A stretch of DNA of 64,000 nt, taken from contig NZ_KQ949082.1 in NCBI RefSeq assembly GCF_001514305.1, positions 63,365 through 127,364 of the forward strand. Direction: 5' to 3'. The first letter of the stretch is position 1; every line of letters starts with the position of its first letter. This document shows, piece after piece, positions 53,714-63,400 of this stretch. The notes under the pieces are model-generated. The model ran no database searches. It had not been told where the DNA came from and saw nothing but the letters and a program-made list of their open reading frames with translations. The stretch is from Streptomyces dysideae (lineage in GTDB: Bacteria; Actinomycetota; Actinomycetes; Streptomycetales; Streptomycetaceae). Made by a program: the position numbers and the translations under genes.

Positions 53714-55398
53714 CCCACGACCACGACCTGGTGCTCCGCCCCACCGCCGCCCAGACGGAGGCCGCACTCGATCCTCCCCCCGGCCGCACCGGCGGAGACC
53801 TGGTCGTGGAGACGCTGGCCGGCCTCGGCGCGACGACGGTCTTCGGGCTGCCCGGCCAGCACGCGCTGGGCATGTTCGACGCGCTGCGCCGCTCCGACCT
53901 CACGTATGTCGGCCTGCGGGTGGAGAACAACGCCGGGTTCGCGGCGGACGCGTACGGCCGGATCACGGGCGAGGCGGCACCGCTGCTCCTCTCGACGGGC
54001 CCGGGGGCGCTGACGTCACTGGCGGCGCTGCAGGAAGCGGTGGCGGCCTCGGCGCCGGTCCTGGCGATCAGCAGCCAGATCCCCACCGCAGGCCTGGGCG
54101 GCGGTCGCCACGGCTACCTCCACGAACTCCCCGACCAGGCGGCGTCGTTCCGGGGCGTGGTGAAGTCGGTCCACACGGTCCGGGCGCAGTCCCAGATCCC
54201 GTCGGCGATCGAGGCGGCGTGGAAGTCGGCGCTGACGGCTCCGCACGGGCCGGTGTGGGTGGAGATCCCGCAGGACGTGCTGCTGGCGGCGACATCGATA
54301 CCCGTGGTCACAGGGGGCGACGCCTTTCCCGACGAACTGCCTCCGCGCCCCGAACTGACGGCGGTGGCCGCCGACTTGCTGTCCCGTGCCGCCCGCCCGG
54401 CGGTCATCGCGGGCGGGGGAGTGGTACGCGCGGACGCGAGCGGCAAGTTGAAGCAGCTGGCGGAGCGGCTCCAGGCGCCGGTCGTCACGACCCCCGGCGG
54501 CAAGGGCGCCTTCCCCTGGAAGCACCCCCTGTCCCTGCAGTCCTGGCTGGAGGACCGCCACACTACGGACTTCCTGGAGGACGCGGACGTACTCCTGGTA
54601 GTGGGTTCGGGCCTGGGTGAACTGTCCTCCAACTACCACACGTTCAAGCCGCGAGGCCGGGTCATCCAGATCGAGGCGGACCTCGGCAAGCTGGAGTCCA
54701 ATCACCCTGCCCTGGGCATCCACGCGGACGCGCGCCTCGCGCTGCAGGCGTTGCTGGAGACGGTGGAGGAGCGGTCGGACGAAACGGCGAAGGCGCGGGT
54801 ACGCGCGCTGCTGTCCCGCGTGTCCGAGCGCATCGCCGCCCAGGAACTCACCCTGGAACAGGGGGTGTTGGCATCCCTACGCAAGGCGCTCCCCGCCGAC
54901 TCCCCGTCCTTCTGGGACATGACGATCCTGTCGTACTGGGCCTGGTCGGCCTTCGACGCCAAGGGCCCCAACCACATGCACTCCGCCCAGGGCGCGGGCG
55001 GTCTCGGCTACGCCTTCCCGGCGGCGCTCGGCGCGGCGGTGGCCGATCCGACGCGGCCGGTGCTGGCGGTGTCGGGCGACGGCGGCGCCCTGTACTCGAT
55101 CGCCGAGCTGGCGACGGCCCGCCAGTACGACCTGAACGTCACCTGGCTGATCGTCGACGACGGCGGCTACGGCATCCTGCGCGAGTACATGACGGACGCG
55201 TTCGGGGCGACGACGGGGACCGAGCTGACGCGGCCGGACTATGTGGCGCTCGCGGAGTCCTTCGGGGTGCCGGGCGTGCGGACGACGCCGGAGACGCTGG
55301 CGGCGGACCTGGCGAAGGCGCTGGGAGTGGCCGGGCCTTCGGTGGTCGTACTGCCGGCGGTGTTGCGGATGTTCGCGGCGACGCACCTGGACGGCTGA
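53710..55398 (+). CDS. Thiamine-diphosphate enzyme, acetolactate-synthase-like
   Basis: 562-residue three-domain TPP enzyme. PYR domain with the catalytic Glu in [20 protein letters not shown], central FAD/Rossmann-like domain ([20 protein letters not shown]), and PP domain with the cofactor motif [20 protein letters not shown] ending near DDGGYG. The GTG overlaps the agmatinase stop. ALS-like proteins coupled to ureohydrolases have been linked to arginine/agmatine-type breakdown, but the 2-oxo acid or guanidino substrate here is not known. Confidence 0.87.
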   Translation: MTHDHDLVLRPTAAQTEAALDPPPGRTGGDLVVETLAGLGATTVFGLPGQHALGMFDALRRSDLTYVGLRVENNAGFAADAYGRITGEAAPLLLSTGPGALTSLAALQEAVAASAPVLAISSQIPTAGLGGGRHGYLHELPDQAASFRGVVKSVHTVRAQSQIPSAIEAAWKSALTAPHGPVWVEIPQDVLLAATSIPVVTGGDAFPDELPPRPELTAVAADLLSRAARPAVIAGGGVVRADASGKLKQLAERLQAPVVTTPGGKGAFPWKHPLSLQSWLEDRHTTDFLEDADVLLVVGSGLGELSSNYHTFKPRGRVIQIEADLGKLESNHPALGIHADARLALQALLETVEERSDETAKARVRALLSRVSERIAAQELTLEQGVLASLRKALPADSPSFWDMTILSYWAWSAFDAKGPNHMHSAQGAGGLGYAFPAALGAAVADPTRPVLAVSGDGGALYSIAELATARQYDLNVTWLIVDDGGYGILREYMTDAFGATTGTELTRPDYVALAESFGVPGVRTTPETLAADLAKALGVAGPSVVVLPAVLRMFAATHLDG

Positions 55399-55671
55399 CG
55401 CTGCTTCGTGGTCGAGGGCCAGGACGACAGGCTGCGGCAACGCCCACGCGAGAACCGCGTTGACTGCGTCGGTCATGCCGATGGCATCGTGATCCGAATA
55501 TTTCCGCATCAGTGATCCAGGCCGCTACGCCGGCCGCCGGGTAGCGGGTCGTCAGCACGACGGTGGGTCGCACGAACTCGCGCACACGACCGTACGGCGG
55601 CGCACCCCCGTACTTAGTTCTCCGGCCTGCGCCACCGCGAGCCGGAACCACCATCGCCGGACGACGGCACG

Positions 55672-56742
55672 TCATCGACGGGGTGTGCTTCCCCGCAGGA
55701 CGACGTTCGTGGAGACCGGCACGATCCGCGAGGCGTGGTCGTCGGAGAGCGCGAGCTCCATCGCGTGGAGGCCGACCCGCCGCAGAGGGACGGTCACGGA
55801 GGTCAGCTCCGGGACGACGTCCACCGCCGGGCCGATGTCGTCGAAGCCGGCGACGGCGACGTCCTGGCCGGGGACCAGCCCGGCGTCCCGGAAGGCGGTC
55901 ATCACGCCGATCGCCATGACGTCGTTGACGGCGAAGACGAGTTCTGTGCCGTCCAGTCCCCGCCGGACCAGCTCGCGGGCTGCCGCACTACCGCCTCGGC
56001 GGTTGAACTCGGCCTTGACCACGAACCGCTCCTCGATGTCGATGTTGAACTCGCCCAGGCCGTCCATGAAGCCATCGCACCGGTCACGGGAGGTCTTGAG
56101 CCCGACGTGCGCGCGCACCATCGCGAACCGTCGGTACCCAAGGCCCACCAGGGCACGGGCCAGCTGCCGCGCTCCGCCATAGTTGTCGATGCTGACGGTG
56201 TGGAACGGCAGGTCGTGCTGGCTGATCAGGACGACGCTGCCGCCTGCTTCCCGGTAGGCGTCGAGCTCTTGGGCGAGAGCGTCGCGGGTGCCGGGATCGT
56301 CGATGCGGCTGCCGGCCAGGATGATGGCGCGGGGCCGCATGCCGCGCAGCGTCCTGACGATCTGGAGTTCCCGCTCGGGGGAGCGGTCCGCGACCGCCAT
56401 GGTCACGATGAGCCCGGCCGCCTCCGCCGCCTCGGTCACCCCGCCCGCGATGGAGGAGAAGTACGGGTCGTCGACACCGCTGACGACCAGCGCGGCGGTG
56501 TTCGTAGACCCCCGGGCGATCGCCTGGGCGGACAGGTGCGGCGTGTAGTCGAGTTCCGCGGCCGCGGCGAGTACACGGTCGACGTTCTCCTGCCGGACGT
56601 TCCGGATGCTGCCGTTGAGTACGCGCGACGCCGTCGCCTGCGAGACACCCGCCGCCCGTGCCACATCACGCAGGGTCGCCTGGCGCTCCCCGGATACGGT
56701 CTTCTGGCGCCGCCGCGGTGGCGCTGCCGACGCATCGTCCAT
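55672..56742 (-). CDS. LacI-family transcriptional regulator 1
   Basis: 356-residue repressor. HTH QATLRDVARAAGVSQATASR with hinge HLSAQAIARGSTNTAALVVS. The effector domain includes FHTVSIDNYGGARQLARALV and AVAGFDDIGPAVDVVPELTS. The ATG at 56742 lies in a cluster of ATGs (also 56751); none has a strong ribosome site. It resembles the second LacI gene 0.85 kb away in motif order (RSPERELQIVRTLRGMRPRA against the other's TAERQLETVRLQRALRPRAL), which suggests an old duplication. The sugar ligand is unknown. Confidence 0.88.
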   Translation of the reverse strand: MDDASAAPPRRRQKTVSGERQATLRDVARAAGVSQATASRVLNGSIRNVRQENVDRVLAAAAELDYTPHLSAQAIARGSTNTAALVVSGVDDPYFSSIAGGVTEAAEAAGLIVTMAVADRSPERELQIVRTLRGMRPRAIILAGSRIDDPGTRDALAQELDAYREAGGSVVLISQHDLPFHTVSIDNYGGARQLARALVGLGYRRFAMVRAHVGLKTSRDRCDGFMDGLGEFNIDIEERFVVKAEFNRRGGSAAARELVRRGLDGTELVFAVNDVMAIGVMTAFRDAGLVPGQDVAVAGFDDIGPAVDVVPELTSVTVPLRRVGLHAMELALSDDHASRIVPVSTNVVLRGSTPRR

Positions 56743-57594
56743 GCCGCACATTGTGCACCGAGCTGCATGGTGCCTCGGCGGTGGCGGAGCGGTCACGGAG
56801 GGTCACTCCTCCCCTGTGGTCCGCTCACCCGCCTCGGAATGCGATTTCCGGACCTGAGGCCACCCCTATACCTGTTCCGTGGCCCCGCAACGGGGCGCCT
56901 GGCCCCCGGGTCCGGTATGGCTGTGTGCCCCCTGTCGTACGGATGACCTGGGGCGTGTTGCCGCCGGGCTTCGGGGCACCGCTTGACCGCTGATGTACGA
57001 ACCCAGCACCCCACGCCTCACGATGGCGTCCCGCCGGGTGGTGTAGCCGATCAAGTCGCCGGAATCCGCAGGTCGGCGGCGGTGGCTCCGCACGACCGGT
57101 CGCTCAACTCGCCCCAGCAGGACACCTCGTGGACCGCTGGCTCGGCGAAGATCACCTGGAGCCTCGTACTGGAACGCCCAACGCTTGATCCCCTACACCA
57201 CGACGCGGGACGCGACCCGCCTCACTCGACGAAGACACTGAGGCCCCCGCGCGCCGGGCATGAGCCCTGAAACGCGCATGCCTGGAGGAGCACCCGGGCC
57301 ACCACACCGGGTCGACACGGCCACGTTCCGGCGACGACCCCACCCGGCCGTGTACGTCCCGCTGACGGGATCCCACTCGCCGTCCGCCCACCCGGGCCTC
57401 GCCCTCGGGTGCGGCGTCGGCCGCGAACACACCGACACGTCACTCTGCCGGGGAGTGCCTGCCCAAAGCTCCTCAGGCACCGTCGAGCCGCCGACACCGT
57501 CCGCGTCCCCGTCCCCGTCCGGCCACGGATATCCTCCGGTAGCGTCGACAGCAGCCATCTCTCGTGGTGCGGGAGGACGGGAGGGAACGGCACG
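56743..57594. other. Long gene-free region between divergent LacI genes
   Basis: 852 bases. No reading frame on either strand shows convincing family motifs. Several GC-rich palindromic patches are visible, such as GGCGCCTGGCCCCCGGG near 56897. It may hold both repressor promoters and decayed sequence. Confidence 0.4.
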
Positions 57595-58629
57595 ATGCCC
57601 CATCCAGCCAGATCGACCGTCACCCTGCGCGACGTGGCGGAGGCCGCCGGCGTCTCGGTCGCGACCGCGTCACGCGTCCTGGGCGGCAGTTCCCGGACGG
57701 TCGCGCCCGAATATCATCAAAGGGTCCTCACCGCCGCCGCCGCGCTGCGCTACACCGCGGACGCCTCGGCCCGGGCGATGCGACGCGCGAACGACTCGAT
57801 CGCGGTCGTCGCCGACGACCTCACGACCCCGTCGATGGGGATGGCCGCCGCGGCGATGGAACGGCAGGCACGCGACGCCGGGGCGTTCGTCACCGTCTCC
57901 TCGACCCACGGCACCGCCGAGCGCCAGCTGGAAACCGTCCGGCTGCAGCGTGCGCTCCGGCCGCGTGCGCTCATCCTGACCTCGAGCCGCCTTGCCGCGA
58001 ACGCCCTGGGCGGGCGCCTGCTCGACGAGCTGCTCGGCTACGAACGTGAGGGCGGCCGGGTGGTGATCGTCGGCGACACAGACATGCCGTTCCACGCCAT
58101 CGTCTTCGACAATCACGGTTCCGCGAAGGAACTCGCCACCCATGTCGCCGCGTCGGGCCACCGGCACGTGGCGATTCTCGCCGGGGCACGCGGGCGTGGG
58201 AACGTCTCCGCCCGCACCGCGGGCTTCGTGGCCGGGCTCCGTGAGAACGGCGTCGAGGAGCGGCACATCCGGATCTTGCACGGTGCGGTGAGCCGCCAGG
58301 GGGGATTCGACGCGGCGCGTCGGCTGCTCGCCGAGGGGCTCGAGCCGCCCCACGCGGTCCTTGCCGCCAACGACACCATCGCCATCGGTGCGATGTCCGC
58401 GTTCCGGGCTGCCGGGGTGGCGGTGCCGGCGGACGTCTCGGTGACCGGTTTCGACGACATCGAGCTCGCGACCGACGTGACACCGCGGCTGACGACCGTG
58501 TCGTTGCCGCTGGCCCAGGCAGGTGCCGAAGCGGTCCGCCTCGCACTCACGGCTCGTGCCGACGCCGCGCGTCTGATGATGCGCGGGCAGGTCGTGGTGC
58601 GCGACAGCACGGCGGTCCGCGCCGGCTGA
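57595..58629 (+). CDS. LacI-family transcriptional regulator 2
   Basis: 344-residue repressor; the ATG at 57595 follows GGGAGGGAA. HTH VTLRDVAEAAGVSVATASRV, hinge ADASARAMRRANDSIAVVAD, effector domain HAIVFDNHGSAKELATHVAA and VTGFDDIELATDVTPRLTTV. It is upstream of the secreted beta-helix/lectin gene in the same direction and may control it, which is inference. It is a paralogue of the LacI gene ending at 55672. Confidence 0.9.
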   Translation: MPHPARSTVTLRDVAEAAGVSVATASRVLGGSSRTVAPEYHQRVLTAAAALRYTADASARAMRRANDSIAVVADDLTTPSMGMAAAAMERQARDAGAFVTVSSTHGTAERQLETVRLQRALRPRALILTSSRLAANALGGRLLDELLGYEREGGRVVIVGDTDMPFHAIVFDNHGSAKELATHVAASGHRHVAILAGARGRGNVSARTAGFVAGLRENGVEERHIRILHGAVSRQGGFDAARRLLAEGLEPPHAVLAANDTIAIGAMSAFRAAGVAVPADVSVTGFDDIELATDVTPRLTTVSLPLAQAGAEAVRLALTARADAARLMMRGQVVVRDSTAVRAG

Positions 58630-59154
58630 CCTGCTCCTGGTGCGGGCCCTCCACACCGCCGCCGGGTTCATCTGCTCGAAACCTTGACGCCCTCGATCAC
58701 CGCTGGGCACACTGCGCGGAATGCGTTTTCCCAGTGCGACCTGAGGGGCATGCGTGAGGACTCCTGGCGAACTTCAGCCGTTGCGCGTCAGTGCCGACGA
58801 CATGCCGCGCGCACGCGACAACAAGGCCGCCTTCGACCTCCCGCCGCTCTCGTGTACGGGTCTGTGCCCCAGCATGGTCGGGCCGTTCGTGGCGCCGCTG
58901 ACGCCGGGGTTCACCGACCACCACCTGATCCGGCGGCCGGGGTGCGCCGAGCTCCCGGAGCCGCCTTCGAGCCCGGCTCCCGATGGGGCATATCGGGCCG
59001 AATCAGTCCTCATGTCGTCGCGTACCTGCACCCTTTCGTGTGTCCGACCCACGGACCCCATCCGCCCGCGCCCTGAGCCGTTACGCGATGTCTCGGCTGG
59101 AGGCGTCACGACGGGAGCCGGTACCGCCCAACCACAGAGGACAAGAAGAGGACA
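58630..59154. other. Upstream region of the beta-helix gene
   Basis: 525 bases without a supported gene. Open frames exist on both strands but lack motifs and ribosome sites. It probably holds the promoter of the secreted protein gene. Confidence 0.4.
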
Positions 59155-61854
59155 ATGATTGCCAACCGAAGACTTGTGTCAAGAGCGACCGCAGCCGCAC
59201 TCTGCGCGCTGGCCGTCGTGCTCGCGTCGATCGTGCTCATCCCCGCGCAGCGGGCTTACGCCGCAGGCAGCACGTACTACGTGAGCGCGAGCGGCAACGA
59301 CAGCAACGCCGGAACCAGCAGCAGCGCGCCTTGGCGCTCGCTGAGCAAGGTGAACTCGACGACGTTCCAGCCCGGCGACACCATTCGCTTCGAGTCCGGT
59401 GACAGCTGGGTCGGGCAGCTGTGGCCGAAGGGGTCCGGCACCGACGGCGCCCCGATCGCCATCGACAGCTACGGAACGGGCGCCAAGCCGAAGATCGCCG
59501 GCCAGGGCACGGTCGCCGACGCGGTGCGGTTGCACAACCAGCAGTACTGGGAGATCCGCAACCTCGACGTGTCGAACGAGGTACCCACGGGGACGACAGA
59601 CGGTTCGAAGCTCGGCGACTTCCGTGGCATCGGCGTGCACGGTGACAACGGCCAGACCCTGCGCCACTTCGTGATCGACTCGGTCGACGTGCACGACGTC
59701 ACCGGCGAGATCAAGTGGATCGGCGGCAGCACTGCCGGCAACAAGCCGGGCATCACCTTCGCAACGGGCTGGGACCGCTCGAAGAACACCGGCGGCATCG
59801 CCTTCCTCACCGGCGTTCAGGACATCGCCGCGCCCGGCGCCCCCACGGTGCTCGACGACATCACGGTGGAGAACTCCACCATCAAGAACACATCGTTCGG
59901 CGGCATAGTCGTGAAGCAGTACGTCGGTGACGCACCCGGTGCCGTCGCGACGGGCTGGGGCAAGCGCGCCACGGCCGGCGACTCCAACTTCACCCCGCAC
60001 ACCAACGTCACGATCCGCGGCAACTACATCACGCAGGCGAACACCCCCTACGGTTGCAACGGCGTCTACCTCACCAACGTCCGGGGCGGACTCGTCGAAG
60101 GCAACGTGATCGACCGGGTCGGCGTCTCCGGCGTCGAGACCTTCATGGCCGACAGCGTCACCGTCCAGTACAACGAGGTCATGGGCACCCACCTCTCCTC
60201 GGGCGGTGCCGACCAGAACGGCCTGGACCCCGACATCGGCACCACCAACCAGGTGTTCCAGTACAACTACCTCCACGACAACGGCGACGGCATCCTGCTC
60301 TGCGCGTGCAACTCCACGTACAAGTTCGGCAGCGCGGTGATCCGCTACAACGTCATCACCGGCAGCACGCGGTGGAACATCCACATGTCGCAGCAGAGCG
60401 GCACGGTGGCGGAGATCTACAACAACGTCTTCGCCAACACCGATTCGTCGACCATGGTGACCGGCGGTGTCTCCGGCAAGGCGTGGTTCACCAACAACCT
60501 GTTCATCTCCGGAAATTCCGCACCTGAGTTCAGGCAGCAGTCGAGCATCGTCTACAACAACAACGGGTACTCGTCCAACCTGACCACTCGGCCCGCGTCC
60601 GACGTGAACGCCGTGGTCGGCGCTCCGCAGTTCGTGAATGACGCCGTCACGGGGCCCTACGGTGACGAGAACGGCCCGAGACTCGGCACGGCGGCGAACT
60701 TCGCGCTCCAGGCCGGATCGGTGTTCGCCGACGCCGGTGCCGGCGTCACCGGCAACGGCGGCCTCGACCTCGCCGGGACGCCGGTACCGACCGGGAGTGG
60801 TCCGGAGATCGGGGCCCTCGAACGCGGGGCGTCCGACATCGCGTTCACGGACTCGTTCGACGGCCTGGCGAGCGGCGCGCTCGCCGACGGTACGAACGGA
60901 TGGCGGGTCGTCTCGACCAACAACGATGTCTCCGTGGTGGAGACGCCGTCCGCCTCCGACAAGAGCGTCCGTCTGACCCGCACCATCGAAGGCGGCGGCA
61001 CCGACGGGACCAACCTCGCCCGGCTCTTCAGCACCCCGCTGCAGGGCGTGGTGACCATCGAGGCGCAGGTGATGCGCAATGACACGCAGGCGGGCTGGTT
61101 CGGGCTGCCCTACGTGTACAACTCCAGCGGCGCACCAGCCGTCAGCGTCGCGTTCGCGCGCGGCGAGATCCGCGCGTACGAGGGAAGTGCGAACCGTGTG
61201 ATCGGTACGTACACGAATGGCCAGTGGTACCGGATCACGCTGGCCGTGGACACCGTGAACCAGCGCTTCGACCTGGACATCGACGGCCGGCGCGCGCTGA
61301 GCGACGCCGCGTTCCGCACCTCGATGCCGGAGATCGCGAAGGTGGCGTGGTACGCGAACGGCGGCGAGCGCGGGTCGGTGCACGTCGACGACGTGCGGGT
61401 CCGGCGCGGTGCCGGCTTCAGCAACGACGGCCACCGCAGGCTCGTGGCGCGGCATTCGGACAAGTGCGCCGACGTGACCAGCGCTTCGGCCGCCAACAAC
61501 GCCCAGCTCATCCAGTACAGCTGCGGCAACGGGCAGAACCAGCAGTGGCAGCTGCGCGATGCCGGCAGCGGATACGTCCAGCTCGTGGCTCGGCATTCGG
61601 GCAAGTGTGCCGACGTGGCCAGCGCTTCGGCCGCCAACGGCGCCCAGCTCATCCAGTCCGACTGCGGCAACGGGCAGAGCCAGCAGTGGCAGCTGCGCGA
61701 TGCCGGCAGCGGATACGTCCAGCTCGTGGCTCGGCATTCGGGCAAGTGCGCTGACGTGGCCAGCGCTTCGGCCGACAACGGCGCCCGGCTCATCCAGTAC
61801 ACCTGCGGCACCGGCCAGAACCAGCAGTGGAACATCAGTCCGCTGACATCCTGA
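59155..61854 (+). CDS. Secreted parallel beta-helix protein with C-terminal ricin-type lectin
   Basis: 899 residues. Signal peptide RATAAALCALAVVLASIVLI ending AYAAGS. Residues ~40-560 are a right-handed beta-helix of pectate-lyase/GH type (STYYVSASGNDSNAGTSSSA, repeated NVTIRGNYIT, GLVEGNVIDRVG, VFQYNYLHDNGDGI, AEIYNNVF coils). Residues ~565-760 form a concanavalin-like jellyroll (GNLARLF-type region, YRITLAVDTVNQRFDLDIDG). Residues 763-899 hold three ricin-B (CBM13) repeats with QQW motifs. It likely degrades or binds an extracellular polysaccharide. The catalytic family is not certain. Confidence 0.85.
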   Translation: MIANRRLVSRATAAALCALAVVLASIVLIPAQRAYAAGSTYYVSASGNDSNAGTSSSAPWRSLSKVNSTTFQPGDTIRFESGDSWVGQLWPKGSGTDGAPIAIDSYGTGAKPKIAGQGTVADAVRLHNQQYWEIRNLDVSNEVPTGTTDGSKLGDFRGIGVHGDNGQTLRHFVIDSVDVHDVTGEIKWIGGSTAGNKPGITFATGWDRSKNTGGIAFLTGVQDIAAPGAPTVLDDITVENSTIKNTSFGGIVVKQYVGDAPGAVATGWGKRATAGDSNFTPHTNVTIRGNYITQANTPYGCNGVYLTNVRGGLVEGNVIDRVGVSGVETFMADSVTVQYNEVMGTHLSSGGADQNGLDPDIGTTNQVFQYNYLHDNGDGILLCACNSTYKFGSAVIRYNVITGSTRWNIHMSQQSGTVAEIYNNVFANTDSSTMVTGGVSGKAWFTNNLFISGNSAPEFRQQSSIVYNNNGYSSNLTTRPASDVNAVVGAPQFVNDAVTGPYGDENGPRLGTAANFALQAGSVFADAGAGVTGNGGLDLAGTPVPTGSGPEIGALERGASDIAFTDSFDGLASGALADGTNGWRVVSTNNDVSVVETPSASDKSVRLTRTIEGGGTDGTNLARLFSTPLQGVVTIEAQVMRNDTQAGWFGLPYVYNSSGAPAVSVAFARGEIRAYEGSANRVIGTYTNGQWYRITLAVDTVNQRFDLDIDGRRALSDAAFRTSMPEIAKVAWYANGGERGSVHVDDVRVRRGAGFSNDGHRRLVARHSDKCADVTSASAANNAQLIQYSCGNGQNQQWQLRDAGSGYVQLVARHSGKCADVASASAANGAQLIQSDCGNGQSQQWQLRDAGSGYVQLVARHSGKCADVASASADNGARLIQYTCGTGQNQQWNISPLTS
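61441..61851 (+). repeat. Three tandem 141-bp lectin repeats
   Basis: Units begin at 61441, 61582 and 61723. Each encodes LVARHSGKCADVASASA-like sequence and a QNQQW motif. Units 2 and 3 are almost identical in DNA, pointing to recent duplication or gene conversion. Confidence 0.9.
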
Positions 61855-61859
61855 GAGGA

Positions 61860-61902
61860 GATGCAGCTCTGCCGGGCCGTATCGGCCCGGCAGAGCTGCA
61901 TC
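61860..61902. terminator. Terminator between convergent genes
   Basis: GATGCAGCTCTGCCGGGCC and its perfect complement flank a 5-base loop directly after the beta-helix gene and before the end of the SGNH gene. Confidence 0.88.
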
Positions 61903-61914
61903 TTGCCGTACTCG

Positions 61915-62559
61915 TCAACGTGGTGACATCTGCTTCAGCTTTGCGCTGACCACCGGCACATAGAACGTGGTGATGCCCGCCATGTTGGGATGCGTTCCCG
62001 ATCCGTCTGTGCCAGGGAAACCATTGACCAGATCGTCGAATGTGTATTTCGCCCGCTGGGCGTCATCGCGTGTGTCGAACGTGGTGTCCCCGAAAACGTC
62101 GGCAATGGCGACATCCCACTTTTGACAGGCCCGCAACGTCACCTCACGCAGCGCCACCTGAGTGTCCCAGTCCCTCGAACCGAGTTTGTGGGCGGCGACG
62201 TACACGATGCGGGCGGCCGGCCATTTCCGCTGCATCGTGTACAGCGTCTGCTCCAGCTCATCCGCGTAAGTGCCCACCGCGTAGCGCTGGTCCCTGAAGA
62301 TCGACTGGGCGTCGTTGGTGCCGCCGTCAAGGAGGACAAAATCCGGCGCGATGTCAGTCGCCTCCTCGACCTGCGTGCGTATCTGTCCACCGGACGCATG
62401 TGGATCGACGCCAATAGTCGCGCCGTTCCGGGCGTACTTGGTAAGGGTCATGCTCTCGCGCTCGGCGACGAGATCCACGAAACTGCGCGGATACACGTGC
62501 CCGTGCACGATGCTGTCGCCGAAGGCATAGAGGCTTTTTCCTGCCAGCCCGTTACCCAC
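61915..62559 (-). CDS. SGNH/GDSL hydrolase
   Basis: 214-residue esterase-like protein. Block I YAFGDSIVHGHVY (Ser nucleophile), block II Gly/Asn in YARNGATIGVD, block III LDGGTNDAQSIF, block V GTHPNMAG (His; Asp two residues before). No signal peptide, so it may be cytoplasmic or exported otherwise. The GTG at 62559 follows GGGAGATAGGC. Convergent with the beta-helix/lectin gene; it could remove acyl groups from the same polysaccharide, which is inference. Confidence 0.87.
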   Translation of the reverse strand: MGNGLAGKSLYAFGDSIVHGHVYPRSFVDLVAERESMTLTKYARNGATIGVDPHASGGQIRTQVEEATDIAPDFVLLDGGTNDAQSIFRDQRYAVGTYADELEQTLYTMQRKWPAARIVYVAAHKLGSRDWDTQVALREVTLRACQKWDVAIADVFGDTTFDTRDDAQRAKYTFDDLVNGFPGTDGSGTHPNMAGITTFYVPVVSAKLKQMSPR

Positions 62560-62689
62560 GCCTATCTCCCTACAGCTCGCGATTTCTGACCTGATTTTAG
62601 TCCGAACATTGACCCGTTGGGCCAGAGGAACGTAAGTTCAGGAGCAGATAGTAAGCGCTTGCTGTCGCGAAATGGAGTGCTGACGAAAC

Positions 62690-63400
62690 ATGATCACAAC
62701 CCACACCGGACTGCCCGGGGGTGTTGCCCTCTCGCATCTGTCGGTGTACGACTGGCCTGCCGCCGACGGGGCGTGCGGCGGCACCCCTCACATGCACCTC
62801 GCGTGCTCGGAGGCTTACGTCGTCACCGGCGGCCGTGGTGCCGTGCAGACGCTGACCGCATCCGGGTACGAGGTGACTCCCCTTCAGGCCGGTACCGTCG
62901 CCTGGTTCACACCCGGCACCATCCACCGGCTGGTCAACGAGAGCGATCTGCGGATCACCGTTCTGATGCAGAACAGCGGGTTGCCGGAAGCCGGGGACGC
63001 GGTCCTCACGCTGCCCCCGGAGTACCTGACCGATCCAGAGGCGTACGCACGCGCCACCGTCATCCCGGCCGACGCGCCCGAGGAGGAGAAGGAGCGCGTC
63101 GCCCGGGCCCGGCGCGACCTCGCCCTTGAGGGATACCGGGCCTTGCGCGAGGCCGAGGGGCCACAGGCCCTGGCCGCGTTCCACCGGGCCGCCGCCACGC
63201 TCGTACGGCCGCGCATCGCCGAGTGGCGCGAGCGGTGGCGACAGGGGGCCGAGGCCGCCGCGGCGGCAACCGCGGTGCAGCTCGACTCGCTTGAACGGGG
63301 GGAGTTCCCCCACCTCTCCGGTGCCGTCGTCCGGACGCAACAGCCCACGGCTCGCGGGAAGTTCGGCATGTGCGGGCGGCTTGACGTCTACCAGGACTGA
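62690..63400 (+). CDS. Cupin-domain protein
   Basis: 236-residue protein. Residues ~10-95 are a cupin barrel: TPHMHLACSEAYVVTGGRGA gives metal-binding His and Glu (HxH-x3-E-like), and VAWFTPGTIHRLVNESDLRI the second motif with His. The remaining ~130 residues are charged helices. Metal binding is likely. Sugar isomerase or dioxygenase-type roles are possible. It stands between the SGNH and MFS genes and overlaps the end of the latter by 13 bases. Confidence 0.75.
   Translation: MITTHTGLPGGVALSHLSVYDWPAADGACGGTPHMHLACSEAYVVTGGRGAVQTLTASGYEVTPLQAGTVAWFTPGTIHRLVNESDLRITVLMQNSGLPEAGDAVLTLPPEYLTDPEAYARATVIPADAPEEEKERVARARRDLALEGYRALREAEGPQALAAFHRAAATLVRPRIAEWRERWRQGAEAAAAATAVQLDSLERGEFPHLSGAVVRTQQPTARGKFGMCGRLDVYQD

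Noticed and set aside
57152..57623. Minus-strand open frames in the LacI intergenic region
   Set aside because: No motifs, poor codon bias, and mutually overlapping frames; treated as non-coding.
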